Assembly (NCBI RefSeq): GCF_934295145.1
Contig: NZ_CAKRAS010000065.1
Coordinates: 1-14,524, forward strand
DNA length: 14,524 nucleotides
Source: an uncultured Eubacterium sp.
Lineage (GTDB): Bacteria; Bacillota; Clostridia; Lachnospirales; Lachnospiraceae
Reading direction: 5' to 3'
The position numbers and the translations under genes were made by a program. Each line of letters starts with the position of its first letter. Within the stretch, counting starts at the first letter, position 1. Shown here piece by piece: positions 1 to 7,366 of the stretch. The notes beneath the pieces were generated by a model. It saw nothing but the letters and a program-made list of their open reading frames with translations. It was not told the origin of the DNA and ran no database searches.

Positions 1-1721
1 AACCATACAGCGATCTCGTCTGCTCTCTCATCATCGTTTCCGTATTTTGGGAAGTCTCCGGTTGTCTCGAAGTCAACAACGATTCCGCTCTCGTCACGGA
101 TTGCTTTTACTTTTGCATATTTGATTGCGCTTAAGGAGTCTACGACATGTGAGAATCCTGCGATACCTGTTGCGAAGGTACGGCGTACATCAGTATCGAT
201 CAGCGCCATCTCAGCTGCTTCATAATAATATTTATCATGCATGTAATGGATCATGTTCAGGGTACCTACATAGAGGTGAGCCAGCCAGTCCATCATAACA
301 TCATATTTCTTCATTACCTCGTCATAATCAAGGTACTCGGATGTGATCGGTGCATATTCCGGTGCAACCTGATCATGAGTTCTCTCATCCACACCACCGT
401 TGATCGCATAAAGTAAGCACTTTGCAAGGTTGGCACGTGCACCAAAGAACTGGATCTCTTTTCCTGTCTCTGTAGCGGATACACAGCAGCAGATGGAGTA
501 ATCATCGCCCCATACCGGACGCATTACATCGTCGTTCTCGTACTGGATGGAACTTGTCTCAACGGAAATATGAGCTGCATATTTCTTGAAGTTCTCCGGT
601 AAATGAGAAGAATATAATACGGTAAGGTTTGGCTCCGGAGCTGGTCCCATATTCTCAAGTGTATGCAGGAAACGATAGTCTGTCTTTGTAACCTGATGAC
701 GGCCGTCCATGCCGATACCTGCTACTTCCAGTGTTGCCCAAACCGGATCCCCGGAGAACAGCTGGTTGTAAGACTCGATTCTTGCAAATTTTACCATACG
801 GAATTTCATTGTCATATGGTCGATGAGTTCCTGCGCTTCTTCCTCTGTCAGAATGCCGTTTTTCAGATCTCTCTCGATATAAATATCAAGGAACGTAGAC
901 ACACGACCAACACTCATAGCTGCACCATTCTGTGTTTTAACAGCTGCAAGATATCCGAAGTATACCCACTGAACTGCCTCTTTCGCATTTTTAGCCGGCT
1001 CGGAAATATCGTAGCCGTAGATAGCAGCCATCTCTTTCATGCCTTTTAATGCACGGATCTGATCTGCGATCTCTTCTCTTAACTGGAAGTCCCCACGACG
1101 CATACCCTGACGGTTTGTTGCATCGAAATCTTTTTTCTTGAACTCGATCAGCTGATCGATACCGTACAAAGCTACTCGACGGTAATCACCAACAATACGG
1201 CCACGTCCATAAGTATCCGGAAGACCTGTTAAAATTTTGTTGTGTCTTGCAACTTTCATTTCCGGTGTATAAATATCAAATACTGCCTGATTGTGAGTTT
1301 TGTGGTATTTTGTAAAAATCTCATGAATTTTTTCGCTTGGCTCATATCCGTACATTCTGCAGGATTCCTCAGCCATTTTAATTCCACCGTACGGCATAAA
1401 TGCACGTTTCAGCGGTTTATCTGTCTGCAGACCAACAACCTGCTCCAGATCTTTTAATTCTTCATCAATGTATCCCGGACCATAAGCTGTCAGGGAAGTA
1501 ACAATTTCTGTCTCCATGTCCAAAACGCCGTTTTTCGCACGCTCTGCTTTCTGTAACTCCTGCAGTTTGCCCCACAGACGGTTTGTCGCATCTGTCGGTT
1601 CTGCCAGAAACTCCTCATCTCCATCATACTGTGTATAGTTGTTCTGGATAAAGTCACGGACATTTACTTCTTCTTTCCACAAACGTCCTTCAAATCCATT
1701 CCACTGTTCAAATTCCTTCAT
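1..1721 (-). CDS. pflB: Pyruvate formate-lyase (formate C-acetyltransferase), C-terminus cut by window edge
   Basis: Glycyl-radical enzyme that splits pyruvate with CoA into acetyl-CoA and formate in the cytoplasm during anaerobic fermentation. 573 full codons are visible from the start MKEFEQWNGFEG. Family landmarks are the TEIVTSLTAYGPGYID segment (about residues 71-86), RAFMPYGGIKMAEESCRMYGY (106-126, in part), TGLPDTYGRGRIVGDYRRVALYG (165-187, in part) and the active-site cysteine pair inside SICCCVSA (residues 409-416). This corresponds to Cys418-Cys419 of the E. coli enzyme; here three cysteines stand in a row (411-413). The C-terminal glycyl-radical loop lies beyond base 1 and cannot be checked. 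The start is supported by GTGAGGA five bases upstream. It is transcribed leftwards, alone or after the upstream redox operon. The activating enzyme (pflA) would be expected further left. Not a glycerol dehydratase or choline lyase: the sequence is that of true PFL. Confidence 0.97.
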   Translation of the reverse strand, partial: MKEFEQWNGFEGRLWKEEVNVRDFIQNNYTQYDGDEEFLAEPTDATNRLWGKLQELQKAERAKNGVLDMETEIVTSLTAYGPGYIDEELKDLEQVVGLQTDKPLKRAFMPYGGIKMAEESCRMYGYEPSEKIHEIFTKYHKTHNQAVFDIYTPEMKVARHNKILTGLPDTYGRGRIVGDYRRVALYGIDQLIEFKKKDFDATNRQGMRRGDFQLREEIADQIRALKGMKEMAAIYGYDISEPAKNAKEAVQWVYFGYLAAVKTQNGAAMSVGRVSTFLDIYIERDLKNGILTEEEAQELIDHMTMKFRMVKFARIESYNQLFSGDPVWATLEVAGIGMDGRHQVTKTDYRFLHTLENMGPAPEPNLTVLYSSHLPENFKKYAAHISVETSSIQYENDDVMRPVWGDDYSICCCVSATETGKEIQFFGARANLAKCLLYAINGGVDERTHDQVAPEYAPITSEYLDYDEVMKKYDVMMDWLAHLYVGTLNMIHYMHDKYYYEAAEMALIDTDVRRTFATGIAGFSHVVDSLSAIKYAKVKAIRDESGIVVDFETTGDFPKYGNDDERADEIAVW

Positions 1722-1770
1722 GATCGTCCTCACTTTCTGGTTAGTAACTATTAATCATTTCCACGGCCAT

Positions 1771-1799
1771 AGAATAGCAGACTTGTATGCAGAATACAA
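1771..1799 (-). promoter_or_regulatory. Proximal pfl promoter, extended -10
   Basis: Read on the minus strand: TTGTAT (1799-1794), a 17-base spacer, then TATTCT (1776-1771) preceded by TG one base upstream, an extended -10. Transcription would start near 1764, giving a leader of about 43 nt ending in the GTGAGGA ribosome binding site. It lies downstream of the intrinsic terminator at 1844-1888, so it would drive pfl independently of upstream transcription. Prediction from sequence only. Confidence 0.55.
1783..1799. promoter_or_regulatory. 17-bp palindrome over the pfl -35 region (operator candidate)
   Basis: TTGTAT-GCAGA-ATACAA is a perfect 6-bp inverted repeat around a 5-bp centre. It covers the -35 hexamer and most of the spacer of the proximal pfl promoter, a typical repressor position. 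It resembles the outer TTGT...ACAA of Rex sites, but the spacing and inner bases differ from the clostridial Rex consensus (TTGTTAA-N4-TTAACAA), so the regulator is not named. Confidence 0.4.
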
Positions 1800-1843
1800 T
1801 ACCTTTTTTGTTAATTTTTTATCATTTTCATGTCTTGTTTCAA

Positions 1844-1888
1844 GAAAAAAACAGCCCGAATCTACTTTAGAAAGTAAATTCAGGCTGA
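1844..1888 (-). terminator. Strong intrinsic terminator upstream of pfl
   Basis: On the minus strand a stem of about 15-17 pairs, beginning CAGCCTGAAT and closing with ATTCGGGCTG (hairpin 1887-1852), is followed at once by seven T (1851-1845). It contains two G-T wobbles and a very tight loop. It points at pfl, so it either ends read-through from the upstream redox operon or attenuates transcripts that start at the distal promoter candidate. On the plus strand there is no T-run, so it is one-directional. Confidence 0.8.
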
Positions 1889-1955
1889 ATTCCCTATATT
1901 TTCCTATCCCTATGTCAATTTTATCCAGTTTTTCTTCTGCTGTTCTTGTTATTTT

Positions 1956-1983
1956 TTTATCAATAGCACAATTTATGTGTCAA
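1956..1983 (-). promoter_or_regulatory. Distal promoter candidate upstream of the terminator
   Basis: Minus strand: TTGACA (1983-1978), a perfect -35, then a 16-base spacer and GATAAA (1961-1956) as -10. A transcript would start near 1949 and meet the terminator hairpin after about 60 nt. If real, the 1949-1844 stretch is an attenuated leader for pfl. No classic riboswitch or leader-peptide pattern was recognised in it. Confidence 0.35.
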
Positions 1984-2006
1984 GTACACTTATTTTGGTG
2001 CTGACA

Positions 2007-2210
2007 GTTTCGAAACTGATGATGAAATCATGTAACGCAAGACGGTAGATTAATTTTCGTCGGATTTTCTGCATCTAGCCCGTCCCCGTGAGTGTGTCTG
2101 AGCTTGCTGTTTTTTGCAAGCGAGTTCGCGGAAGGGGACGGAGATAAGCGATGCAGGAAATACAGAAAATTATTCGTGTCTGCGTACATGATTTCATCAC
2201 AGCTCGAAAC
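2007..2210. repeat. Palindromic element A (204 bp), long copy of a repeat family
   Basis: An imperfect inverted repeat folds nearly from end to end. Outer arms start GTTTCGA and end TCGAAAC, with ATGAAATCATGT pairing to ACATGATTTCAT further in. The inner arms hold TTTTCTGCAT / ATGCAGGAAA-type matches and CCGTCCCC / GGGGACGG. The apex is GCTTGC-TGTTTTTT-GCAAGC (2102-2121). Read on the minus strand it shares CTTCCGCGAACTC, GCTCAGACACACTC and TCTACCG(T/C)CTTG with element C (13951-14154), and the outer blocks with the shorter element B. It starts 16 bases past the stop of the FAD reductase gene, so it also forms the 3' end of that operon's transcript. No protein is encoded; frames crossing it have no ribosome binding site. 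Confidence 0.8.
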
Positions 2211-2226
2211 GTCCGTCTTTCAAAAT

Positions 2227-3684
2227 TTAGAAATTCTCGTCGATATAATCAGCGATTGCCTCACCTGCCATACGTCCGGAGTTAATAGCAAATCCCATGG
2301 TGTTTCCGCACAGTGTAAAGTTATAACTATCACCATAGATGGTATTTGCATCAGATCCCGCACTGTAAAGTCCCGGGATTGGTTTCAGATTTGCATCCAT
2401 AACTTCGCCGTATTTGTTGATTCTGACACCGCCGACTGTTCCATAAGCAGCAATGTAGTATTTACCTACCAGATAGCCGCCCTTTCCTGTGATCGGATGC
2501 AGATACTCATGTTTTTTGTGGAACTGAGAATCATATCCCTCATCACACATATCATTGTAGTCATCCAGAGTCTCCTCAAGTTTGTCAGCATCGATACCAA
2601 GTTTCTCAGCCAGCTCTTCGATGGAATCTGCTCGGATGAATCCGTCATAGCCTTCTTCCTCCGCACGATCAAACTCAGCATCAACTGCCAGGAATGCATC
2701 TTCCGGATGAACGATGTCAAAGATATCCGGACCGTTTTTCTTGTAGTTTTTCAGGATTTTAGCATCCATGATGCAGTATCCGTAATTTCCCGGCTGAAGT
2801 GCCAGCGCATTTCCTGTGTAAGTTGTGTTACCCATCATGCCCTCGTTCATGAAACGGTCACCGTTCTGGTTAATCAGAAGGTTTGGCTGACGAAGAACTG
2901 CATCTAACAGGAACCAGTTCATATTATCTTTTAACTGATAGATCATCTCGATGTTTGCACCAAATTTCTGTGCGCCTGCATTCCACATCATGTTCAGACC
3001 ATCACCAGTTGTACCCGGAACGTTGAATGGGAAGTAGTTCTCCCAAAGGTCATAACCAAAGTTCTCTTTGATCATCTCTTTGTTTGTACCGAATCCACCG
3101 GTTGCAACAACAACTGCTTTACCGCGTGCTTCAATCTCTTCGCCATCTTTGTCAACTGCTTTTACACCAACACATTTGCCGTCTTCCATGATCAGACCGG
3201 TAGCCGGTGTCTCAAGGTAGATCTCTGCGCCAAGCTCTTTTGCTTTCTCTGTCATGGCACGAACCATCGGTCCTGCTGCACGAGGTCCGATCACACCATT
3301 CTCAGGTTTTACAATATGCCATGTTGCCTCAGACTCTCTGAAGTAACGGAATGCACCTGCAAACTCAACGCCCATGTCTTCCAGCCACTCGATGGTGTCT
3401 GCGGATTTGTTGAAGTATGTCTGAACCAGGTCGCTGTCTACACGGTAATGTGTATACTCCATGTGTTTGTTCAGAGCTTCGTCTACTGTGATGTCACAGA
3501 ATGCTTTTTTCTGGTATTTTGTACCGATTCCAAGCGGTCCCATACCCATGTTTGCTGCTCCACCTGTTGTGTTGGATTTTTCAAATACGATTGCTTTCAG
3601 GTCATTCTCACCTGCTGTGATTGCTGCTGCAAGACCTGCAGGACCTGCTGCTACTACAATTACATCTGCTTCCATTGTTTTCAT
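2227..3684 (-). CDS. Soluble FAD-dependent reductase, fumarate reductase flavoprotein family (FAD_binding_2)
   Basis: 485 residues. The N-terminal dinucleotide fold is VIVVAAGPAGLAAA (8-21), with the acidic end of the second strand at E35 (IVFEK) and GGAANMGMG (41-49). The middle has VVVATGGFG (191-199), and the C-terminal FAD segment has PIPGLYSAG and CGNTMGFAINSGRMAGE near the end. This order is that of the fumarate/succinate/urocanate reductase flavoprotein superfamily, which reduces activated C=C bonds. There is no signal peptide, haem motif or FMN-binding domain, so electrons must come from a partner protein, most likely the Fe-S subunits encoded just upstream. The start is fixed by GGAGGT nine bases upstream. 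The first glycine of the usual GxGxxG is alanine (A12). The substrate is unknown: fumarate itself is possible, but a specialised enoate is as likely. It is the last gene of a three-gene operon. Confidence 0.88.
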   Translation of the reverse strand: MKTMEADVIVVAAGPAGLAAAITAGENDLKAIVFEKSNTTGGAANMGMGPLGIGTKYQKKAFCDITVDEALNKHMEYTHYRVDSDLVQTYFNKSADTIEWLEDMGVEFAGAFRYFRESEATWHIVKPENGVIGPRAAGPMVRAMTEKAKELGAEIYLETPATGLIMEDGKCVGVKAVDKDGEEIEARGKAVVVATGGFGTNKEMIKENFGYDLWENYFPFNVPGTTGDGLNMMWNAGAQKFGANIEMIYQLKDNMNWFLLDAVLRQPNLLINQNGDRFMNEGMMGNTTYTGNALALQPGNYGYCIMDAKILKNYKKNGPDIFDIVHPEDAFLAVDAEFDRAEEEGYDGFIRADSIEELAEKLGIDADKLEETLDDYNDMCDEGYDSQFHKKHEYLHPITGKGGYLVGKYYIAAYGTVGGVRINKYGEVMDANLKPIPGLYSAGSDANTIYGDSYNFTLCGNTMGFAINSGRMAGEAIADYIDENF

Positions 3685-3783
3685 AATGAAATACCTCCAT
3701 AAAGTTGTGTTATTGTTAATTCCTTAAAAGGAAAAGTTTCTCTTTGTCCGATGACAGCCTGAACACTGTCTGTATAAAACATT

Positions 3784-5001
3784 TTAATGACGTTTTTTAA
3801 ATTTACCGCATTTTGTCAGACGGGTCGGCAGCTTCGGCAGACGACCGTTTGTCTGAATGATTGCATCATTCTCACATGCAGAAATACATTTTCCACATTT
3901 AGTACACTCGAATTCGTCGATCATGTGAATGTATCCATCCTTGCCCTCAATGGCATCCACCGGACAGACATCCGCACATTCCTCACAGCCCTCGCAAAGA
4001 TCCGGATCAATGTAAATGCTCATAAATGCGGAACATACATTGTTTGCACATTTTTTCTTCTTGATATGATCTTCGTACTCATTTGCAAAATATTTCAGGG
4101 AACCCATCGCAAAATCGGATGCGGTCTGTCCCATGGTACACGGAGTGGAGAATGTCATGGCCTCTCCGATTTCTTCCATCATATCAGTAAACTCTTTTTT
4201 GCCCTGTCCTTCGGTAATTTCTTTTACCATGGTGTGAAGCTGGATCAGACCTTCACGGCAGAAAGTACATTTTCCACAGCTCTGCTTGCGCTCTGCCAAA
4301 AGTACTTCTTCTGTCTCGTGGATCATACAGCATTTGGAACCGTAAACAGTGATCACACCATTTCCGATCTGGGTATCTGCCTCAATCACCAGATCCATGG
4401 CAGATGCATCGTACAGTTTTGTGCCGATGGCGATGGCTTTCACGTCTGCATCTCCTACCAGATCAGCCACTTTTGTACCAAAAGATACTTTCTGAAGCTC
4501 ACCCATTTTTCCATCTTTGCAGACCGCCATGTATGTACACGGTTCATAGCTGTCTGCGAAAATATCTGCCAGCGCAGCCATGGTCAAAATATGGTGGAAT
4601 GCACCGCCGCGGCTTGCTCTGCGGTTGATGATGCCGGTCTGGATCTGGATGCCATACTCAGCAGCCTGTGCTTCCAGTTCTTTTGCATACGCAGCTTCTT
4701 TCTCTGGAATATACAGATACATTTCCTCTGCATTTACTGCCAGCGCTGCGATAGCCATACCTTCCATTACTTTTTTCGGGTCAGCTTTCAATACTTTCAG
4801 CAAAACCCCTGCGATATCCGCATTATTTAAACCTGCAACCACGCGAATCGGATTTGTCTGAAATTCACGTTCTGCATTTACCTGATTCCATTTTTCTGTC
4901 ACAGCACTGCGCTCTACACCGAATTCCAGTAATCCGGAAGCCGCAGTTTTTGCCAGAATATCTTCAACACTCATGTTTTTTGCATTTTCTAAAGCACTCA
5001 T
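3784..5001 (-). CDS. NuoF-like iron-sulfur protein with ferredoxin tail and degenerate FMN site
   Basis: 405 residues from MSALENAKN. A start 13 codons earlier is open, but only this one has a strong ribosome binding site (AGAAGGAGG, about 10 bases upstream, inside the end of the previous gene). Residues about 50-120 and 180-230 match the NuoF/HydB core and SLBB region in outline. The NuoF cluster follows: SCGKCTFCREG (C242, C245, C248) with C288. The tail has two [4Fe-4S] ferredoxin motifs, CEGCEECADVCP (C336, C339, C342, C346) and CTKCGKCISAC (C366, C369, C372, C376). The N-terminal GRGGxGFPTG loop is absent, and the usual NADE-PG FMN segment reads GLNNADIAG. It probably relays electrons rather than oxidising NADH. 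It starts 5 bases after the upstream gene ends; the next gene begins 99 bases on with no terminator between. It probably links the GltD-type flavoprotein to the FAD reductase. Confidence 0.85.
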   Translation of the reverse strand: MSALENAKNMSVEDILAKTAASGLLEFGVERSAVTEKWNQVNAEREFQTNPIRVVAGLNNADIAGVLLKVLKADPKKVMEGMAIAALAVNAEEMYLYIPEKEAAYAKELEAQAAEYGIQIQTGIINRRASRGGAFHHILTMAALADIFADSYEPCTYMAVCKDGKMGELQKVSFGTKVADLVGDADVKAIAIGTKLYDASAMDLVIEADTQIGNGVITVYGSKCCMIHETEEVLLAERKQSCGKCTFCREGLIQLHTMVKEITEGQGKKEFTDMMEEIGEAMTFSTPCTMGQTASDFAMGSLKYFANEYEDHIKKKKCANNVCSAFMSIYIDPDLCEGCEECADVCPVDAIEGKDGYIHMIDEFECTKCGKCISACENDAIIQTNGRLPKLPTRLTKCGKFKKRH

Positions 5002-5006
5002 CTGTC

Positions 5007-7121
5007 TTACGCCTCCTTCTGATTCGAATACTCGGTCCACAGTCTGGACGGATGGATCTGAAGTCTTAAGTCACACTGCAGGCAGCGGCTTGCCTCGCCG
5101 CAGATATCCGCGTCACAGATACCATGGTCTACTTCATTGAAGTTATCCTGTCTCTCTGCTGCCGGAGTCACCTGAGTCTTGGTACGTCCAAGGTAACCAA
5201 ATCCTTCTACTTTACCGATCTTTGGATCTGCATGCTGCTCGGGAGCAAGTGTCTCGCTGATGTCTCCGTCGCCGCCCAGATATTTATCAATTTCAACCGC
5301 TGCATCACGGCCGGATGCAATGGCAAGGATTACGGATTTTGTTCCGTATACAACGTCGCCGGCTGCAAATACGCCTTCAGTCTCAGTTGCAAGAGAATTT
5401 TCTTTTACTACAATGCTGTTTGCTCTGCCTAAAGTCAGACCTGCTTCTTCTGTCAGATCCGGGCGCTGACCGGTTGCAAAAATAACCGTGTCTGCATCAA
5501 TGTGATGCTCGCTGTCTTCCTCTTTCTCGATAATGGCTCTGCGGTTCTCATCGAAAGTGAAGGATTTTACGTTCATAAAGTCAACACCTGTAACAGCGTC
5601 ACTTCCTGTGATACGCTCGAAAGTCTGTGCCGGATGTACGAAGATACCTTCTTCTTTTGCCTGCTCGATTTCTTCATCATCTGCAGTCATGGCTTCTCTT
5701 GCTTCCAGACATGCCAGATGGATTTCCTCTGCGCCCAGACGTTTTGCAGTTCTCGCACAATCAAAAGCTACGTTTCCACCGCCGAGAACGATGATGCGTT
5801 TGCCCATTCCTGTTTCCTGACCAAGACTTGCGTTACGCAGGAAATCAATATTTAACAGAACTCCTGGAAGCTCGCTGCCTTCCATCGGGAGACGGACCCC
5901 TTTGTGTGCACCGATGGTCATCAAGACTGCATCGTACTCTTTCAGTAACTCTACCGGTTTCTCAACTTTTGTATTTGTCTCGATAACTACGCCCTGATCT
6001 TCGATCACTTTTGCTTCCTGTGCAACGATCTCACGCGGAAGCCGGTAGGACGGGATTCCGTAGGACATCATACCACCAACCGTCGGAAGTGCTTCTTTTA
6101 CGGTAACGGCGTGTCCCTGTTTTCTCAGGTAATATGCTGCGGTCAGACCTGCAGGGCCTCCACCTACGACGCATACTTTTTTGCCGGTATCCGTAAGCTG
6201 TTTTCCTTTGCCTTTCCAGTAACGGCCGGTGTCATGTTCTGCGGCATAACGTTTGATATCGCGGATGGACATTGCCTCGCTGACTTCTTTTCGTTTGCAC
6301 TCCAACTCACATGCATGGCTGCAGACATGTCCCAATGCATTCGGGAACGGTACTTTCTCACGGATGACCGCTACGGCTGCATCATAATCGCCCTCTTTTA
6401 CAAAACGGATGTAACGCGGGATGTCTGTATGAGCCGGACAGGCGGTACGGCACGGAACCAGCGCCTCTTCTTTTTTCAAGTTCGTTGTCAGAAGCTGTAA
6501 TTTATCACGAATGGAACCAGTCGGACAGACTTCCGCACAGGCAGTACAGAAACGACAGTCTTCGTCTTTCAGTAATTTGCCATGTAAAGTTCCTACATAT
6601 GTCTCAAGATCTTTTTTGTTATACTGTAATACTCCTACACCTCTTAAGTTGTTGCAGGCACGGACACAGCGTCCACACAATACACAACGGTTCATGTCGT
6701 GGATGAGCAGCGGATTGCCCTCTTCCATCTTGATACCTTTGATACGGGTACGCATACGTGCGTTATTTGCACCGATGTACTGAATCAATGTCTGAAGCTC
6801 ACAGTTACCGTATTTCGGACATGTGGAACAATCTTCCGGATGTCCTGCAAGCAACAGTTCCAGTGCCAGAGTACGGAGTTTATTGATCCGCTCACTTGTA
6901 GTATGTACAATCATGCCATCCTGTGCACGCAGGGTACAGGATGTGGTTACGCCTTCCTGACCTTCTACTTCTACAATACACATGCGGCAGGAACCATTCT
7001 CCGGCAGATCCGGATGATGGCAGAGGTGCGGAATATAAATTCCGGCTTCCAGCGCACATTCCAATACATTTTTGTTCTCCGGCACTTCCAGACGTGTGCC
7101 GTCAATCGTAATGACTGCCAT
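5007..7121 (-). CDS. NuoG-like Fe-S / GltD-like NAD(P)H oxidoreductase fusion protein
   Basis: 704 residues from MAVITIDG, chosen because AAGGGAG sits just upstream; a start 13 codons earlier lacks one. Domains in order: [2Fe-2S] (C34, C45, C48, C62); His-Cys [4Fe-4S] of NuoG/HydA (H94, C98, C101, C107); two ferredoxin-type [4Fe-4S] motifs (C146, C149, C152, C156 and C189, C192, C195, C199); the GltD N-terminal cluster region (C224, C228, C267, C271, C275); FAD motif GGGPAG (320-325); NAD(P) motif GGGNVAFD (447-454); and C-terminal FAD segment FAAGDV (585-590). The fold is that of glutamate synthase beta and NfnB, joined to the NuoG head without its molybdopterin-like part. It would oxidise NAD(P)H at the GltD half and pass electrons to the clusters. 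CLEAR (471-475) after the second nucleotide-binding strand lacks the YRR seen in NADPH-specific GltD, so NADH is favoured (inference). First gene of the operon. Confidence 0.92.
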   Translation of the reverse strand: MAVITIDGTRLEVPENKNVLECALEAGIYIPHLCHHPDLPENGSCRMCIVEVEGQEGVTTSCTLRAQDGMIVHTTSERINKLRTLALELLLAGHPEDCSTCPKYGNCELQTLIQYIGANNARMRTRIKGIKMEEGNPLLIHDMNRCVLCGRCVRACNNLRGVGVLQYNKKDLETYVGTLHGKLLKDEDCRFCTACAEVCPTGSIRDKLQLLTTNLKKEEALVPCRTACPAHTDIPRYIRFVKEGDYDAAVAVIREKVPFPNALGHVCSHACELECKRKEVSEAMSIRDIKRYAAEHDTGRYWKGKGKQLTDTGKKVCVVGGGPAGLTAAYYLRKQGHAVTVKEALPTVGGMMSYGIPSYRLPREIVAQEAKVIEDQGVVIETNTKVEKPVELLKEYDAVLMTIGAHKGVRLPMEGSELPGVLLNIDFLRNASLGQETGMGKRIIVLGGGNVAFDCARTAKRLGAEEIHLACLEAREAMTADDEEIEQAKEEGIFVHPAQTFERITGSDAVTGVDFMNVKSFTFDENRRAIIEKEEDSEHHIDADTVIFATGQRPDLTEEAGLTLGRANSIVVKENSLATETEGVFAAGDVVYGTKSVILAIASGRDAAVEIDKYLGGDGDISETLAPEQHADPKIGKVEGFGYLGRTKTQVTPAAERQDNFNEVDHGICDADICGEASRCLQCDLRLQIHPSRLWTEYSNQKEA

Positions 7122-7239
7122 GTTTTTCTCCCTTCTGTTCTTTGTAAAGCGTTCATTCAACAGTTGTCGTTCTGATTTTCATTCTGTTCTAATCATAGTT
7201 TCCAGGAATGCTGCGGCACCCCTGCTGTTTTGATATATT

Positions 7240-7269
7240 TTGACGTGCACGGTACTATTATGGTACACT
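7240..7269 (+). promoter_or_regulatory. Promoter candidate for the PucR-type regulator
   Basis: TTGACG (7240-7245), an 18-base spacer, then TACACT (7264-7269). The start would fall near 7276 and leave a leader of about 135 nt before the regulator. A perfect TATAAT at 7275-7280 without a good -35 is an alternative. The leader contains the palindrome at 7328-7366, so the regulator could act on its own transcript. Confidence 0.4.
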
Positions 7270-7290
7270 GTCACTATAATCACTGATAAA

Positions 7291-7299
7291 ATTATAACA
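7291..7299 (-). promoter_or_regulatory. Extended -10 promoter of the redox operon
   Basis: On the minus strand TG-T-TATAAT (7299-7291) is a perfect extended -10. The position where a -35 should be (about 7314-7319, AAGCTT) matches poorly, as in activator-dependent promoters. The leader to the first ATG would be about 160 nt. The palindrome at 7328-7366 lies about 45-80 bases upstream of the expected start. Confidence 0.5.
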
Positions 7300-7327
7300 T
7301 GCACACTATAAAAAAGCTTCAAACAGC

Positions 7328-7366
7328 TGTTGAAAATCATTCACCCTTTTGGCTTTATTTTCAACA
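7328..7366. promoter_or_regulatory. Inverted repeat in the divergent control region (operator candidate)
   Basis: TGTTGAAAAT (7328-7337) and ATTTTCAACA (7357-7366) are perfect 10-bp arms, 19 bases apart. A second small palindrome, AACAGCTGTT (7322-7331), overlaps the left arm. The site lies upstream of the redox operon promoter and inside the leader of the divergent regulator, the expected place for that regulator to activate one and limit the other. There is no T-run, so it is not a terminator. Confidence 0.45.

Noticed and set aside
2007..2210. Known riboswitch or tRNA in element A
   Set aside because: No familiar aptamer core or tRNA cloverleaf could be matched. It sits after a gene end rather than in a leader, and related copies occur in other contexts.
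2092..2907. 271-codon plus-strand open frame
   Set aside because: It lies antisense to the FAD reductase and starts in element A. It is rich in C, S, F and I, has no ribosome binding site and no family motif; it is a shadow of the real gene.
3685..3783. Terminator or separate promoter between the NuoF-like and FAD reductase genes
   Set aside because: Only a 5-bp stem (GACAG/CTGTC) without a T-run is present, and no convincing -35/-10 pair, so the genes are treated as one operon.
3787..4830. 347-codon plus-strand open frame
   Set aside because: It is fully antisense to the NuoF-like gene, with cysteine-, histidine- and phenylalanine-rich composition typical of a reverse-frame shadow and no ribosome binding site.
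5007..7160. Longer starts for the NuoG-GltD and NuoF-like genes (7160 and 5040)
   Set aside because: The extra 13 codons in each case are not family-like, and the strong ribosome binding sites lie in front of the internal ATGs at 7121 and 5001.
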